64,000 nt of DNA, taken from assembly GCA_026636295.1 (NCBI GenBank), contig CP089462.1, forward strand, positions 1,364,001-1,428,000, given 5' to 3'. The DNA is from Medakamo hakoo. Lineage: Eukaryota; Chlorophyta; Trebouxiophyceae; Coccomyxaceae. Shown here piece by piece: positions 39,509 to 48,273 of this stretch. Both the position numbers and the translations under genes were made by a program. Every line of letters begins with the position of its first letter. The stretch's first letter is position 1. The notes under the pieces are model-generated. The model did no database searches. It was not told the origin of the DNA and was given only the letters and a program-made list of their open reading frames with translations.

Positions 39509-41770
39509 CTACGCCTTCCCGTCCGCAAAGGCCACCCGCCCAATGGCTTCGCCCAGTGCGCCCGCCTCACCAAACCTCCACTTTTCAATCCAGGCCGCGC
39601 CCGCCGCGCCGACCGCCTCGCACTTTTCCAGGTGCGCCTCACACCACTCCACCGCGGCCGTCGCATTGCCCACTGTGCCATCGCCCTTCTTGCCCTCGCC
39701 CAGCGGGATGAAGTGCGTCCACGGCTTCAAGAGGTCTTCCATCAAGCCTGTGCAGACGGACGGGTTGGGCGGCATGGCCACGGCCGAGCGGGACGCCAGC
39801 GCCCAGGCGAGGGTGACGTCGTCAGCGGCCGCGGACGACGCAGGCTCACCATCCGGCGGGATGACCAGGACGACGCGCCGGCCCAGGGCGGCCTGCAAGG
39901 TGGCGCGAGGGCGGACGAGGGCGGACGCGGACGCGGCGCCGCCGAGCGCGGCCTCGGCGGCCGAGCCGGCGGGCGGCGCCGAGACCAGGGCGACGTCCAG
40001 GCGGGGGTCGGCGCCAGGGCGCCCGGGACCCGCGGCCGCGACGAGGGCCAGGCGGCGAGACGTGCCAGCCGTCGCGCCCGGGGCGACAACCCCGCGCCAC
40101 ACCGCCCCCGGCGCCCGCTGCTCAAAGGTCAGCGCGCCGTCGGCCGCGCGGAAGGCCGCGGCCGCGGCCGCCGCGTCTTTCGCGCTCACGCCCGACCCGG
40201 CCGCGCCCAGGACGCCCAGGTACCGGGCCGCGTTCAGTTCAGGCAGCAGGATCGTGGACGTGCACCCGCACGGCCGGGACCGGGCAAAGACGGAGCGGGT
40301 CGTGGTGGCGGCGCCGCCGCCGCCGCTGGGCGCATAGCACGTCGTGCCCGTCGCGGGCCCGACCACGACCATCGCGGCCCGGGGCGGCAACACCGCCGCC
40401 CCACCCTCCCGGTTCTCCTCCGCCACGGTGCGGAAGTAGCGCTTGGCGTCGCCGCCGTGCGGGCGGCCGGACTCTGGGTTGTCGCCGGGCGTGGCGACCC
40501 AGGGCCAGGCGGCCGAGTCAGACGCGCGCCGCGGCGGGGGCGCCGCCTCGCCGCCGCCTTGCCCGTCTCCTTCTTCTTCACCGCCGGCCACGGCCACGAC
40601 CGGACCCGGGTCTTGCAGGCCCCACTCGCTCGTGTTGAGGGCGGGCAGCAGGGCAGCACACGCGTCGGGCAAATACCGTTCGACCAGGGCCGACGACGGG
40701 GCCAGCGCCCAGCCGGGCAGTTGGGCTGTCGCGGCCGCGGCCATGGCCGCGCCGCTCGCGCAGTCGGCCGCGGTCAGGGTGAGCGCCAGCGCCGGGTGCA
40801 CCGCGGCGCCGCCCAGCCCCGCCGCGGCCGGGTGAATGGTCAGCTCTTCCTTGGTCGGGCGCCGCTTGCCACTCGGCGCCCGCGCCGTCGCGACGGGCGG
40901 CGGGGAAGTCCGCGCCGGCGGAGGCGGCGGGCCGGGCGGGTACGGGGCCCACCCGCGCGCCGACGCCGCGACCGGGCCGTCCTGGTCTGTGCCGGCGTCC
41001 GGGCCGCCGCTTTTCTTCTTCGCTTTCGCCACGTCCGAGGCGACCGTCTTGCCCAACGCCCGGGGCGAGCCGTGGACGGCGTACGCGATGCGGGCGGCCA
41101 GCGGGTCCAGGCCGTCTGCGGGCGTGGAGCCGGCGGCCGACGGCAGGCGCGCGCCGGGGAAGGCGGCCGTCTCCGGGTCGAGCGCGGCCTTCGGCGGCGG
41201 CGGAGGCGGCGGCGGCGGCGCAGCAGCAGCAGCAGCAGCGGGCGGGCGCGGCTTGGGCGCCGCCGGCTTTGGCACCACTTCCTCCTCCGCCTTCTTTGGC
41301 GGCTGCTCGACGGCCCAGGCGACGAGCGCGGGTTTGGGCTCAGGTTCTGCCCCGGGCGCGGGCGCGGGCGCGGCCGCGGCCGCGGGAGGAGCGGCGACCA
41401 CAGCCGGTGACTGGGTGGTCGCAGCCTGCGCCGCGCGCTCGCTTGAACGCTCAAGCGGCTGGTCGACCGCCGCGCCCACGCCCTCCCCCGCCCGCACGTC
41501 CACCCGCCCCGCCCGGCGAGGGACATCGACACTCCGACCACGCCACTCGCGCATCCGGACCATGGCCCGGTCGCGGACGGCCAGGCCGGCGGCGCGACTT
41601 GCCCAGGCTGGTGTGCCGCCCCCGCCGCCGGTCGTGGCCAACAGCAGGCCCGGCAAGGCGAGCGCCAGGGTCAGCGTCGCTGCTGCTCGGAGGCGTGTGG
41701 CCCCGCCGCCCGACGGCCGAGTCGGTTGGCCGGCCGGTAAGAGGGCTCCCTTGCGCCACCGGCCAGACAT
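39509..41770 (-). CDS. GT90 (CAP10-like) glycosyltransferase, type II membrane protein
   Basis: Single exon, 753 aa. An N-terminal basic stretch precedes one hydrophobic helix (AAATLTLALALPGLLLATTG), a Golgi/ER signal anchor. About 200 residues of Pro/Ala/Lys stem follow. The C-terminal region carries CAP10/GT90 traits: AMVVVGPATG; RSRPCGCTSTILLPELNAAR; and at the end PNPSVCTGLMEDLLKPWTHF then VEWCEAHLEKCEAVGAAGAA, like the family motif ...L.PWVHYVPV...EWC..N...C..I...G. Members transfer glucose or xylose to glycoproteins or polysaccharides; donor and acceptor are unknown here. Large Gly/Ala inserts make the central alignment uncertain. A TATA-like ATATAAAATA lies just upstream of the start. 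Confidence 0.65.
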   Translation of the reverse strand: MSGRWRKGALLPAGQPTRPSGGGATRLRAAATLTLALALPGLLLATTGGGGGTPAWASRAAGLAVRDRAMVRMREWRGRSVDVPRRAGRVDVRAGEGVGAAVDQPLERSSERAAQAATTQSPAVVAAPPAAAAAPAPAPGAEPEPKPALVAWAVEQPPKKAEEEVVPKPAAPKPRPPAAAAAAAPPPPPPPPPKAALDPETAAFPGARLPSAAGSTPADGLDPLAARIAYAVHGSPRALGKTVASDVAKAKKKSGGPDAGTDQDGPVAASARGWAPYPPGPPPPPARTSPPPVATARAPSGKRRPTKEELTIHPAAAGLGGAAVHPALALTLTAADCASGAAMAAAATAQLPGWALAPSSALVERYLPDACAALLPALNTSEWGLQDPGPVVAVAGGEEEGDGQGGGEAAPPPRRASDSAAWPWVATPGDNPESGRPHGGDAKRYFRTVAEENREGGAAVLPPRAAMVVVGPATGTTCYAPSGGGGAATTTRSVFARSRPCGCTSTILLPELNAARYLGVLGAAGSGVSAKDAAAAAAAFRAADGALTFEQRAPGAVWRGVVAPGATAGTSRRLALVAAAGPGRPGADPRLDVALVSAPPAGSAAEAALGGAASASALVRPRATLQAALGRRVVLVIPPDGEPASSAAADDVTLAWALASRSAVAMPPNPSVCTGLMEDLLKPWTHFIPLGEGKKGDGTVGNATAAVEWCEAHLEKCEAVGAAGAAWIEKWRFGEAGALGEAIGRVAFADGKA

Positions 41771-42348
41771 TTTGAAGGCTCAATTGTGCGTTTTATTTTA
41801 TATTGCAGCGAGCGGCTGTGGCGCAGGGTCCGTGTTTTCAGGCCCGTTTCTGCGCCGGGACTGTGCCGGATGGACCGTGCCACCTGTACAGAGGCGTTGC
41901 AAAGGGAGCAGGCGGGCGCAAGGGGCGCGCGCTTGACAGAGCGAGCGCGGCGCGCGCAAAGACCGAAATGAGGCAGAGGCTCCGCCCGCGCACACTGTTT
42001 TTTTTTGTGGAACCTCCCGCCTGAGGGTTTTGGCCCGGTCGAGGGGGCGGACCGCGGAATGGGGACGGCTTTGGAGGGGGCTTCCCCGTGGCGGCAGGTG
42101 GCCGGGGAGACGCGGATACGTCCCGCGGCCGTGGAGGGGTGGGGGTGGGGATGGGGTGGGGGGGGGGTGGGGGGGGGGGGATGGGGACAGCCCCTGTTGC
42201 AAGCGAGAGGATGGGCCGACGCTGTGTGCGCTCTGCGGCGTGGGCGCGCACTCACGCTTCAAACCCCGCCCCCCCAAACGCGTCACCCCCTCCCCTTCGC
42301 CCGCCCCGCACCCCATCCCACCCACAACCCGTCCCAGCCTGAAGCGCC
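41771..42348. other. Divergent region between GT90 gene and GATA-AP2-EEP gene
   Basis: 578 bp between start codons. Near the minus-strand gene is an A+T patch (41790-41805). A G-rich stretch (42138-42182, mostly G with a few T/A) could form a quadruplex on the plus strand. No gene seen. Confidence 0.5.
41794..41803 (-). promoter_or_regulatory. TATA-like box of the GT90 gene
   Basis: ATATAAAATA on the minus strand, 24-33 bases before the ATG at 41770, the only strong A+T patch nearby. The short distance would give a very short 5' UTR, so it may instead be transcribed. Confidence 0.35.
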
Positions 42349-45202
42349 ATGGCTGCCAACGGCACCGCCCCGCCAGCGCCCGGCGCCGAGGGCCCGGACG
42401 CGCCCGCCCACACCACCGCGACGGGCGCGCCGCCGACCAAGGTAAGGGGAAGGGCGGCGGGAGGGGGCGCGCCGCGCGCGCTGCCCTCAGCCTGCCCCAC
42501 GGGAGGGGGCGCGCCGCGCGCGCTGCCCTCAGCCTGCCCCGCGGGAGGGGGCGCGCCGCGCGCGCTGCCCTCAGCCCGCCCCGCCCGCTCGCCCCACCAC
42601 CGCGCTCACCCACCCCCACCCACCCACCACCGACCACCCCCTCCCAGTCCTGCTCGGAATGCCACACCACCCACACGGGCGAGTGGCGTAACGGCCCCGC
42701 GGGCGCGAAGACGCTGTGCAACGCGTGCGGCAAGCGGCTGTACCGCGCGCAGTTGTGGGCGCGTGCGGCGGAGGCCGGGCTGGCCGCGGCCGCGGCCGCC
42801 GCGGCCACACCGGCGGCCGCCGGCCTGCCGCACGCTGGGAGTGGCCGGGCTGGGGCTGGCCTTCGGCCGAGGGCGTTTTTGCACCGTCCTGCCCGATTCT
42901 CCGCCCCGCCGCCGTCCGCCAAGAAGCCCGGGGCGGCCGCCGTCGCCAGAGCCAAGCGGGCCGCCAAAATGCGGCGGCAGCGGCGGGCCGCCGCCGCCGC
43001 CAAGCCCGCCGCGCCTCGCGGGGGGCGGCGCGCCAAGTCTTCCGAAGGCGGCAAGGCGAGCCAGTACCGCGGCGTGTACTTGCGCCCGCTCGCCGGCGCT
43101 GGCGCTCGTGCTCGCGCTCGTCCATGGTACGCCCAGATCTGGACGGGCGACGAGCAAGTCAAGCTTGGCTGTTTCGAGTCCGAGAAGGAAGCCGCGGAAG
43201 CGTACGACGAGGCGGCGCGCGCCAAGCTCAAGGCGGGCGGCCGGATCGTCAAGGTTGACATTCCGAAGAAGCGCTACACTCCTGAGCGGACGTCCGCGGA
43301 GAAGAAGATCATCGCCGACGCCAAGCGGGTCGGCTACGCGGCCGACGCCGCCGCCAAGATCAACGGCGCCCCGCCGTCCTCCAGCGACGAGGCGCAAAAG
43401 TACGTCGGCGTGAATAAACTCGGCAAAAAGTGGTGCGCCAACTTCTGGGAGGAAGCGGGCGGCAAGAACATCTACTTGGGCACATTCGAGTACGCGTCCT
43501 CAGCTGCGGTCGCGCACGACAGCGCGGTGCGCGCGGTGCGCCGCGGCCCGGCCGTCGAGGTCAACTTCCCAGAGGAGGGCGGGACCCAGGCCGTCCGCCG
43601 CCGCCGGCGGAGCGCCGCCGAACACGCCCAGGCCGCCGCCCAGGCCGCCGCCCGGGCGGACAAGGCCGCCGCCGGAGTCAAGGCCAACGCCGCCGAGGCC
43701 GCCGCCCGCGCCGGCCGGGCGGCGGCGGCCGCCGCCGCCGCCGCTGCCGCCGTCGCCCAGGCCGCCGACCGGGACGACGTCGACGCCCGAGTCACCCGGG
43801 CCGACGTCCAGGACGCCCGGGCCGCCCAGGCCGACGCTGAAGTCGCCGTCCAAGACGCCCGGCACGCTGCCCGGGACGCAAAGGTCGCCGCCGGAGTCGT
43901 CGCGACCGCCGCCCGCGCCGCCGACCGCGCCGCCGACCGGAACGCCCGGGACGCCGCTGAAGTCGCCGCCAAACGCGCCCGCTTTGCCATCCGGGAAGCC
44001 TGGGACGCCCGGAACGCCGCCGAAGTCGCCGCTAAACGCGCCTGGGCCAGCGCCCGGACCGCCCGGGCCGTCTACAACCGACTCCGGTCGGACGCCGCGG
44101 CGGAATCCAAACACCCCGCCGCGCGCTTTCCGGGCTGGCGCGATGATGCACCCTGGCTGGAGGGGAAGAAGCTCCTGCCCAACCTCCCCGTCGGTGTCCG
44201 CCCCCATTCGGACCCGGCCGTCGTGGCGCCGGGACCCAAACCGCCCCGAGAGCTGCGTGCTTTGACCATCAACGTGAACTCGGCGGCCGGTCGTACGAAG
44301 CGCGTCAAGAAAGCGCGCCAGTCCTACCGGCGCGCCAAGAACTGGGCCCTCGACAAGCTCGTCCGCCGCCTCAAATTGGACTTCATCTGCTCCCAGGAGC
44401 TTAAGGTGGGCCGGTCCAAGCGGGGGCCCCCGCTGTCGCACGTCGGGACGAAGCTCGGCCTGCCCGGCTTGCACACCGTCTCTGTGTCGGCGCGCCGCAC
44501 GCGTAGCGGGCGCAAGCAGAACGGCGGCTACTCGAGCGTCGGCGTCTCCTCGCGCCGCGCGCCGCTACGCACGTGGGCCACGAAGACCGAGATCGAAGAG
44601 CTGAGCCCGTGGGACCCCATCGTCGATGGAGAGGGTGAGAAATTTTTTCTTTCTTTGGTGTGAGAGGGAGGGAGAGGAGCGGCCAAAAACACGCGCATTC
44701 GCCCGCCCGCGCAAAACACGACGCCCGGGTCGTGCTCGACGGCTTTGGCGCCGTCCTCGCGGCGCTGGGCGGCCGCGCCAAGCCGTACCTCCCCCAGGTC
44801 GCGGGCGCGGTCAAGTACCTTGCCCCCTCACAACTCTGAACCTTGCCCGCCTCACACACACCTCTCTCCTCGCCCCACCACCACCCTCCCTCCCCAGGCC
44901 GCTGGGTTGGGGCCGAGTTCCGCGTCGGCGTCATCGTGGTGTCTTTCTACGCGCCTCACGTCCAACTCCGGGAACGGTACGGTGGGCGCGGTGGGAAGTT
45001 CAAAACGAACGCGGCGTTTGCGAAAGAGGTGTGGCGCTGGACACGCGCCGTGGACGTCTTGGTCGAGCGTCTGGACACGCTGCGCAAAATCAAGCCCGGC
45101 GTGCCCATCATCGTCGGCGCCGACTGGAACAACGGCTCCCGCATCAAGATCCTCGCGGACAAGCTGCGCGCCGTCGGGCTGTTCCTGCCCCACCGCAACG
45201 AC

Positions 45203-45236
<34 letters not shown>

Positions 45237-45242
45237 GCGACG

Positions 45243-45297
<55 letters not shown>

Positions 45298-45544
45298 GAA
45301 CGACGACGACGTCGTCGTCGAGCTCGGCATCGACTTCTTCGCCGTTTCAGATAAGTTCAACGGCTGTGTCAAACGCGTGCGCATCGACCCGGACACGGGC
45401 GGGAGCGATCACTTGGGTGTTGTGATGTGCTTGGACCTGCCGCGCGACCTGCCGGCGCCCCTGCCGCGCCACACGGGAATTTTTGGGTGGCCGGTGGTGC
45501 CGCGGCCGACGGCGGCTGCGGCCGCGGCCGCCCGCCGACGCTAG
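42349..45544 (+). CDS. GATA zinc finger - AP2 - AP2 - EEP endonuclease fusion protein
   Basis: Exons 42349-42441, 42648-44634 and 44898-45544 give 908 aa. In order: a GATA-type finger (Cys33-x2-Cys36-x18-Cys55-x2-Cys58, with THTGEWRNGPAGAKTLCNAC); a basic linker; AP2-like domain 1, about 168-237 (YRGVYLRP, WYAQIWTGDEQVKLGCF, EAAEAYDEAA); AP2-like domain 2, about 282-339 (KYVGVNKLGKKWCANFW, IYLGTFEYASSAAVAHD); an Ala/Asp/Arg-rich helical repeat region, about 345-510; and an endonuclease/exonuclease/phosphatase domain from about 567 to the end. The EEP motifs are INVNSAAG, FICSQELK (catalytic Glu), VSFYAPH, IIVGADWNN, GIDFFAVS and GSDHLGVV, all present, most like LINE-type endonucleases. No reverse transcriptase or RNase H is seen on either side. 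A poly-Asp run interrupts the nuclease domain before GIDFF. Intron 2 joins DGEG to RWVGAEF, rebuilding the fold, which supports the splice model. Inference: a domesticated, sequence-guided nuclease or DNA-bound regulator. Confidence 0.82.
42457..42582 (+). repeat. Three tandem copies of a 42-bp unit in intron 1
   Basis: Near-identical units start at 42457, 42499 and 42541 inside intron 1 of the fusion gene. The unit is a multiple of three and open in the exon-2 frame, coding GRGRAARAALSLP-like repeats if retained. Confidence 0.92.
44717..44822 (+). pseudogene. SF3B1-like HEAT-repeat fragment inside intron 2
   Basis: Plus-strand translation in one frame includes ARVVLDGFGAVLAALGGRAK then PYLPQVAGAVKYL, which closely matches, from memory, the SF3B1/SAP155 segment around RVKPYLPQICGT. 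It lies wholly within the intron separating the two halves of the EEP domain, lacks a clear 3' splice site on its 5' side, and leads to a stop shortly after, so it does not look like an exon of this gene. It is probably a copied piece of a splicing-factor gene located elsewhere. Confidence 0.65.
45200..45310 (+). repeat. (GAC)n trinucleotide tract coding poly-Asp
   Basis: About 37 codons, nearly all GAC with GGC and one GAG-AAC interruption, within exon 3 of the fusion gene. It inserts an acidic stretch into the nuclease domain. Confidence 0.95.
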
Positions 45545-46322
45545 AACATGCATGAGAGTGGGGAAGAAGGGGGTGAGAGTGGAGGGCCTCGGGGCGAGGA
45601 CGGGCCGGGCGGCGGCGGCGGCATGCCTTCACATGAGGGGGGTGGCGGGGGTGGCGGGGGTTCGCACGCAGACGCGCGACCCGCCAAGAGAATGAAGCAG
45701 AGACTGAACACTGAGTGCCATGTAAAATAGTCACACAACATCTGCGCACGTCGTCTTGAGGCCGGCGTCCAATGGGCGTGGCCTGGGCTGGAGGTGCGTG
45801 GGGGCGGGGCGTGGGGCTGGGCTGCGCCCTCCGCCGCGCTCTCTCCTCGCCACCCTCCTCCGCCAACCGCATCGAGGACGGCGACCACGCCCACGCCCGC
45901 CACGACGCGCGCGCCCGGGCGCGGCCCAGTACGCGGCGTTGGCTGCGGCTGTGCACCAGGGCGCGCGCGCGGACGCCGTCGCGGTGGCTTCGGCGGCGAC
46001 GCCGGCCGCGCCGCCCGCCCAGGCGAGCGCGCCCGCGGCGGGCGGCACGCGGGTCGCACCCGCCGCCCGCCACAGGGCTGGGATCAACGCCGCGGACGCC
46101 GCCAAGCCCTCCAACGCTTCACCGGGCGCCAGGGTCGCCACCACGGCCGGGCCCGCCCACGCGGTAGCGGGCGGGCAGGCGCGCCGCGCGGCGCCGGTGC
46201 CGGCGCCCGCGGCCAGCGCGAGTCTTTTTTGAACAAAAAGACTCGGCGCCCCCTCAAAACACAGAGAAGAAAAAAACACGGAGTGGGGTGCGGGTGGGGA
46301 GACTCCGCACCTCTTCCTCACG
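45545..46322. other. Intergenic region with a possible minus-strand hydrophobic ORF
   Basis: 778 bp between two plus-strand genes. TGTAA at 45721 may end the fusion transcript. On the minus strand 46225-45920 codes a hydrophobic Ala/Pro-rich stretch (GPAVVATLAPGEALEGLAAS and similar) that could be membrane-spanning, but I find no convincing start or splice set and the plus strand is equally open. Not called as a gene. Confidence 0.35.
46219..46245. repeat. Hairpin with 11-bp stem
   Basis: CGAGTCTTTTT, five bases, AAAAAGACTCG. It lies 78 bp before the HAD gene start. A perfect stem with a T/A run resembles a bacterial-type terminator, but the context is eukaryotic. Confidence 0.8.
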
Positions 46323-47779
46323 ATGATGCGGGCCAGCAGCAGCTGGAACAGCCACGCCTGCGCGCCTCGGCGGGGCGGTGCCTCCTCTGCCGCTGCGCTG
46401 CGGCGACGCGTCGCCCATGGGAACGGTTGGTCCGCCGTCCGTCTCACGGCTGCCGCCGCCGCGCCATCCCCGTCGGGCCCGGCCGCAGCATCGCCGTCGC
46501 CGAGTCTGGGCCCACCGCCGTCTCGCCCTGTGGCCTCGTCGCGCGTGCCGCCTCCTCGCGGCGCAGCGTCCGCCAGGCCCGCGCCGCCGCCGCCGGCGCT
46601 GCGTCGCCGCCCGGAACCTGGCCGGGAACCGCTGCTGACGGTGGCGGTGGACGTGGATGAAGGTGTGCCCTGTGTGGAGAGGATTGGCGCGTGCCATGTG
46701 GGGGTGTTTTGGGGGCGGATAGAGGGCAGGGCGGCCCTGCCGGACGGCCGACTCCGCCTCGCCCGCGTGGCGGAGGCGCGCATCGTCGAGTTTGCAGCGA
46801 GGCATGCGGCGGGGCGTGCGGGAGCAAGAGGCGTCAGGCCAGCCCAGCTCCCGGCGCAGTTGCATGACTGGATGCCTGGGCATCGTCAGTGGAGTCGCGG
46901 AGGCGAACCGTGGCCGCCCTGCCCCCCAAATCGATCGGCGAAGCTGTTCCCCGCTCTTTTTTGTTTCGACCGCGGCGAGGCTGCACGCACTCATCCCACC
47001 CCCTCCCACCCCATCCCTCCCATCAACCCAGTCCTCGGCCGCTTCCTCTACTCGCTCAACGAGTTTTGCGCGGAAGCCTACGGCCTGGACGTGGACGTGG
47101 GCGATTACCACGTCTACGAGTTTGCGAAGGTGAGGATGAGGGCGGGAGAGAGGGCGTGCGAATGGTGGAGAGAGGTTCTGGTTTTCTCGCCCGCCCGCGC
47201 TGCGCCTGGAAAAAGAAAAAAAAAAACACTCACGGCTCCACTTTACCGACCCACTCATAGGTCTGGGGCTGTTCCCCAGAAGCCGCCACCGAGATCGTGC
47301 ACGCCTTCTTCGCGTCACCTCACTTTGCCGCGGGCGTCCCACCCATCCCGGGCGCGGCCGAGTCGTTGGCGACTGCACGCACCTACGCCCGCCTGGCCGT
47401 CGTCACCTCCCGTCAGCACGCCATCCGCGAGCCCACGCTCTCCTGGCTGGACGCCCACTTCCCGGGCCTCTTTGACGGCGGCGTCCACTTTGGCAACCAC
47501 TGGGCCAAGGCGGGCGGGCCCGCCGTCCCCAAAGCCAAAATTTGCGCGGACATCGGCGCGGGCGTGCTCATCGATGACAACCCCGTCTACGCGTCCGAAG
47601 CGGCGGCCGCGGGGCTGGACGTCCTGCTCTACGACTGGGGTGGGGCGTACCCCTGGGCCAAGCTGGCCGACGATCAGGCGCACCCACGCATCACGGTCGT
47701 CCGGGACTGGGCCGAGGCGGAGCGGGTGCTGCGCGGCCTGGCGGCGGAGAGAGCGCCGGGCGGAGTCCTGGAACTCTGA
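46323..47779 (+). CDS. HAD-superfamily phosphatase, 5'-nucleotidase-like
   Basis: Exons 46323-46662, 47032-47129 and 47261-47779 give 318 aa. About 105 residues of Arg/Ser/Pro/Ala leader suggest organelle import. HAD motif I is VAVDVDEV, formed across intron 1 (nucleophile Asp, acid Asp), then LGRFLYSLNEFCAEAYGLDV and YHVYEFAKVWGCSPEA across intron 2. Motif II is AVVTSRQ, motif III Lys lies near KAKICADIGAG, and motif IV is VLIDDNPVYASEA. Spacing fits the NT5C/YorS-like branch of small-molecule phosphatases. Substrate unknown. The third exon begins with a 7-bp stem hairpin (47262-47280) next to its 3' splice site. TGTAA at 47899 follows the stop. Confidence 0.85.
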
Positions 47780-48273
47780 GGCGAATGAGGCGGGCGGAGT
47801 TTTTTTCCCCCCCTGTTAGAGCAGTGAAAAATCGGGGAGGTGGTGGTGTCTTTTTCCTATTCCCTCTGCACTTTTTTGGTGGGCCCGTCGTGTGTTCCTG
47901 TAAACGAAACGTGAGCGAGTGAGGAGAGAGAGGTCGAGGATCATTCAAGCCATTCGCTTGCTTGCGCCGGCTTTGTGCAGTGCTTCCCCGCTTCCCAGGT
48001 CCGTCGGTTTCCTTTTCCCGCACATCTGGCTAGACCCCAATGTCTCTCAAGTGCCAGCCTGTCGGAGGGAAAGGCGCGAGTGGCGCGCCCTCCGCTTCCA
48101 GGCGGGACGCGCGTCTGTGCACGGCATGCGGCTCGTCCGCGAGGTAGCCTGGCCACGCGCCCGTCGTCGCCTCCGCCCCGGCCACCTCACGCGCCCACCC
48201 TTGTTTCCACCCACCCCACAGCTGCCTGAGTGAACTGTTTCACTCTGTGAACTGAGGCACTCGATAAAAAACC
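47780..48273 (+). other. Intergenic region, HAD 3' UTR and next promoter
   Basis: 494 bp. TGTAA at 47899-47903 is a probable 3'-end signal. A small inverted repeat (GAGTGAA, four bases, TTCACTC, 48228-48245) lies 28 bp before the next start codon. No gene seen. Confidence 0.5.

Noticed and set aside
44635-44840. Treating the SF3B1-like stretch as a coding exon of the fusion gene
   Set aside because: No good 3' splice site precedes it, its frame reaches a stop soon after, and skipping it restores the nuclease domain exactly.
41771-46322. A complete LINE element around the EEP domain
   Set aside because: No reverse transcriptase, RNase H, poly-A tail or target-site duplication was recognised; only the endonuclease-like domain is present, fused to host-type domains.
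45731-46783. Minus-strand ORF of 350 codons overlapping the HAD first exon
   Set aside because: Part is hydrophobic, but it overlaps the well-supported HAD exon antisense, has no convincing start, and the strong splice-like sites do not give a consistent model.
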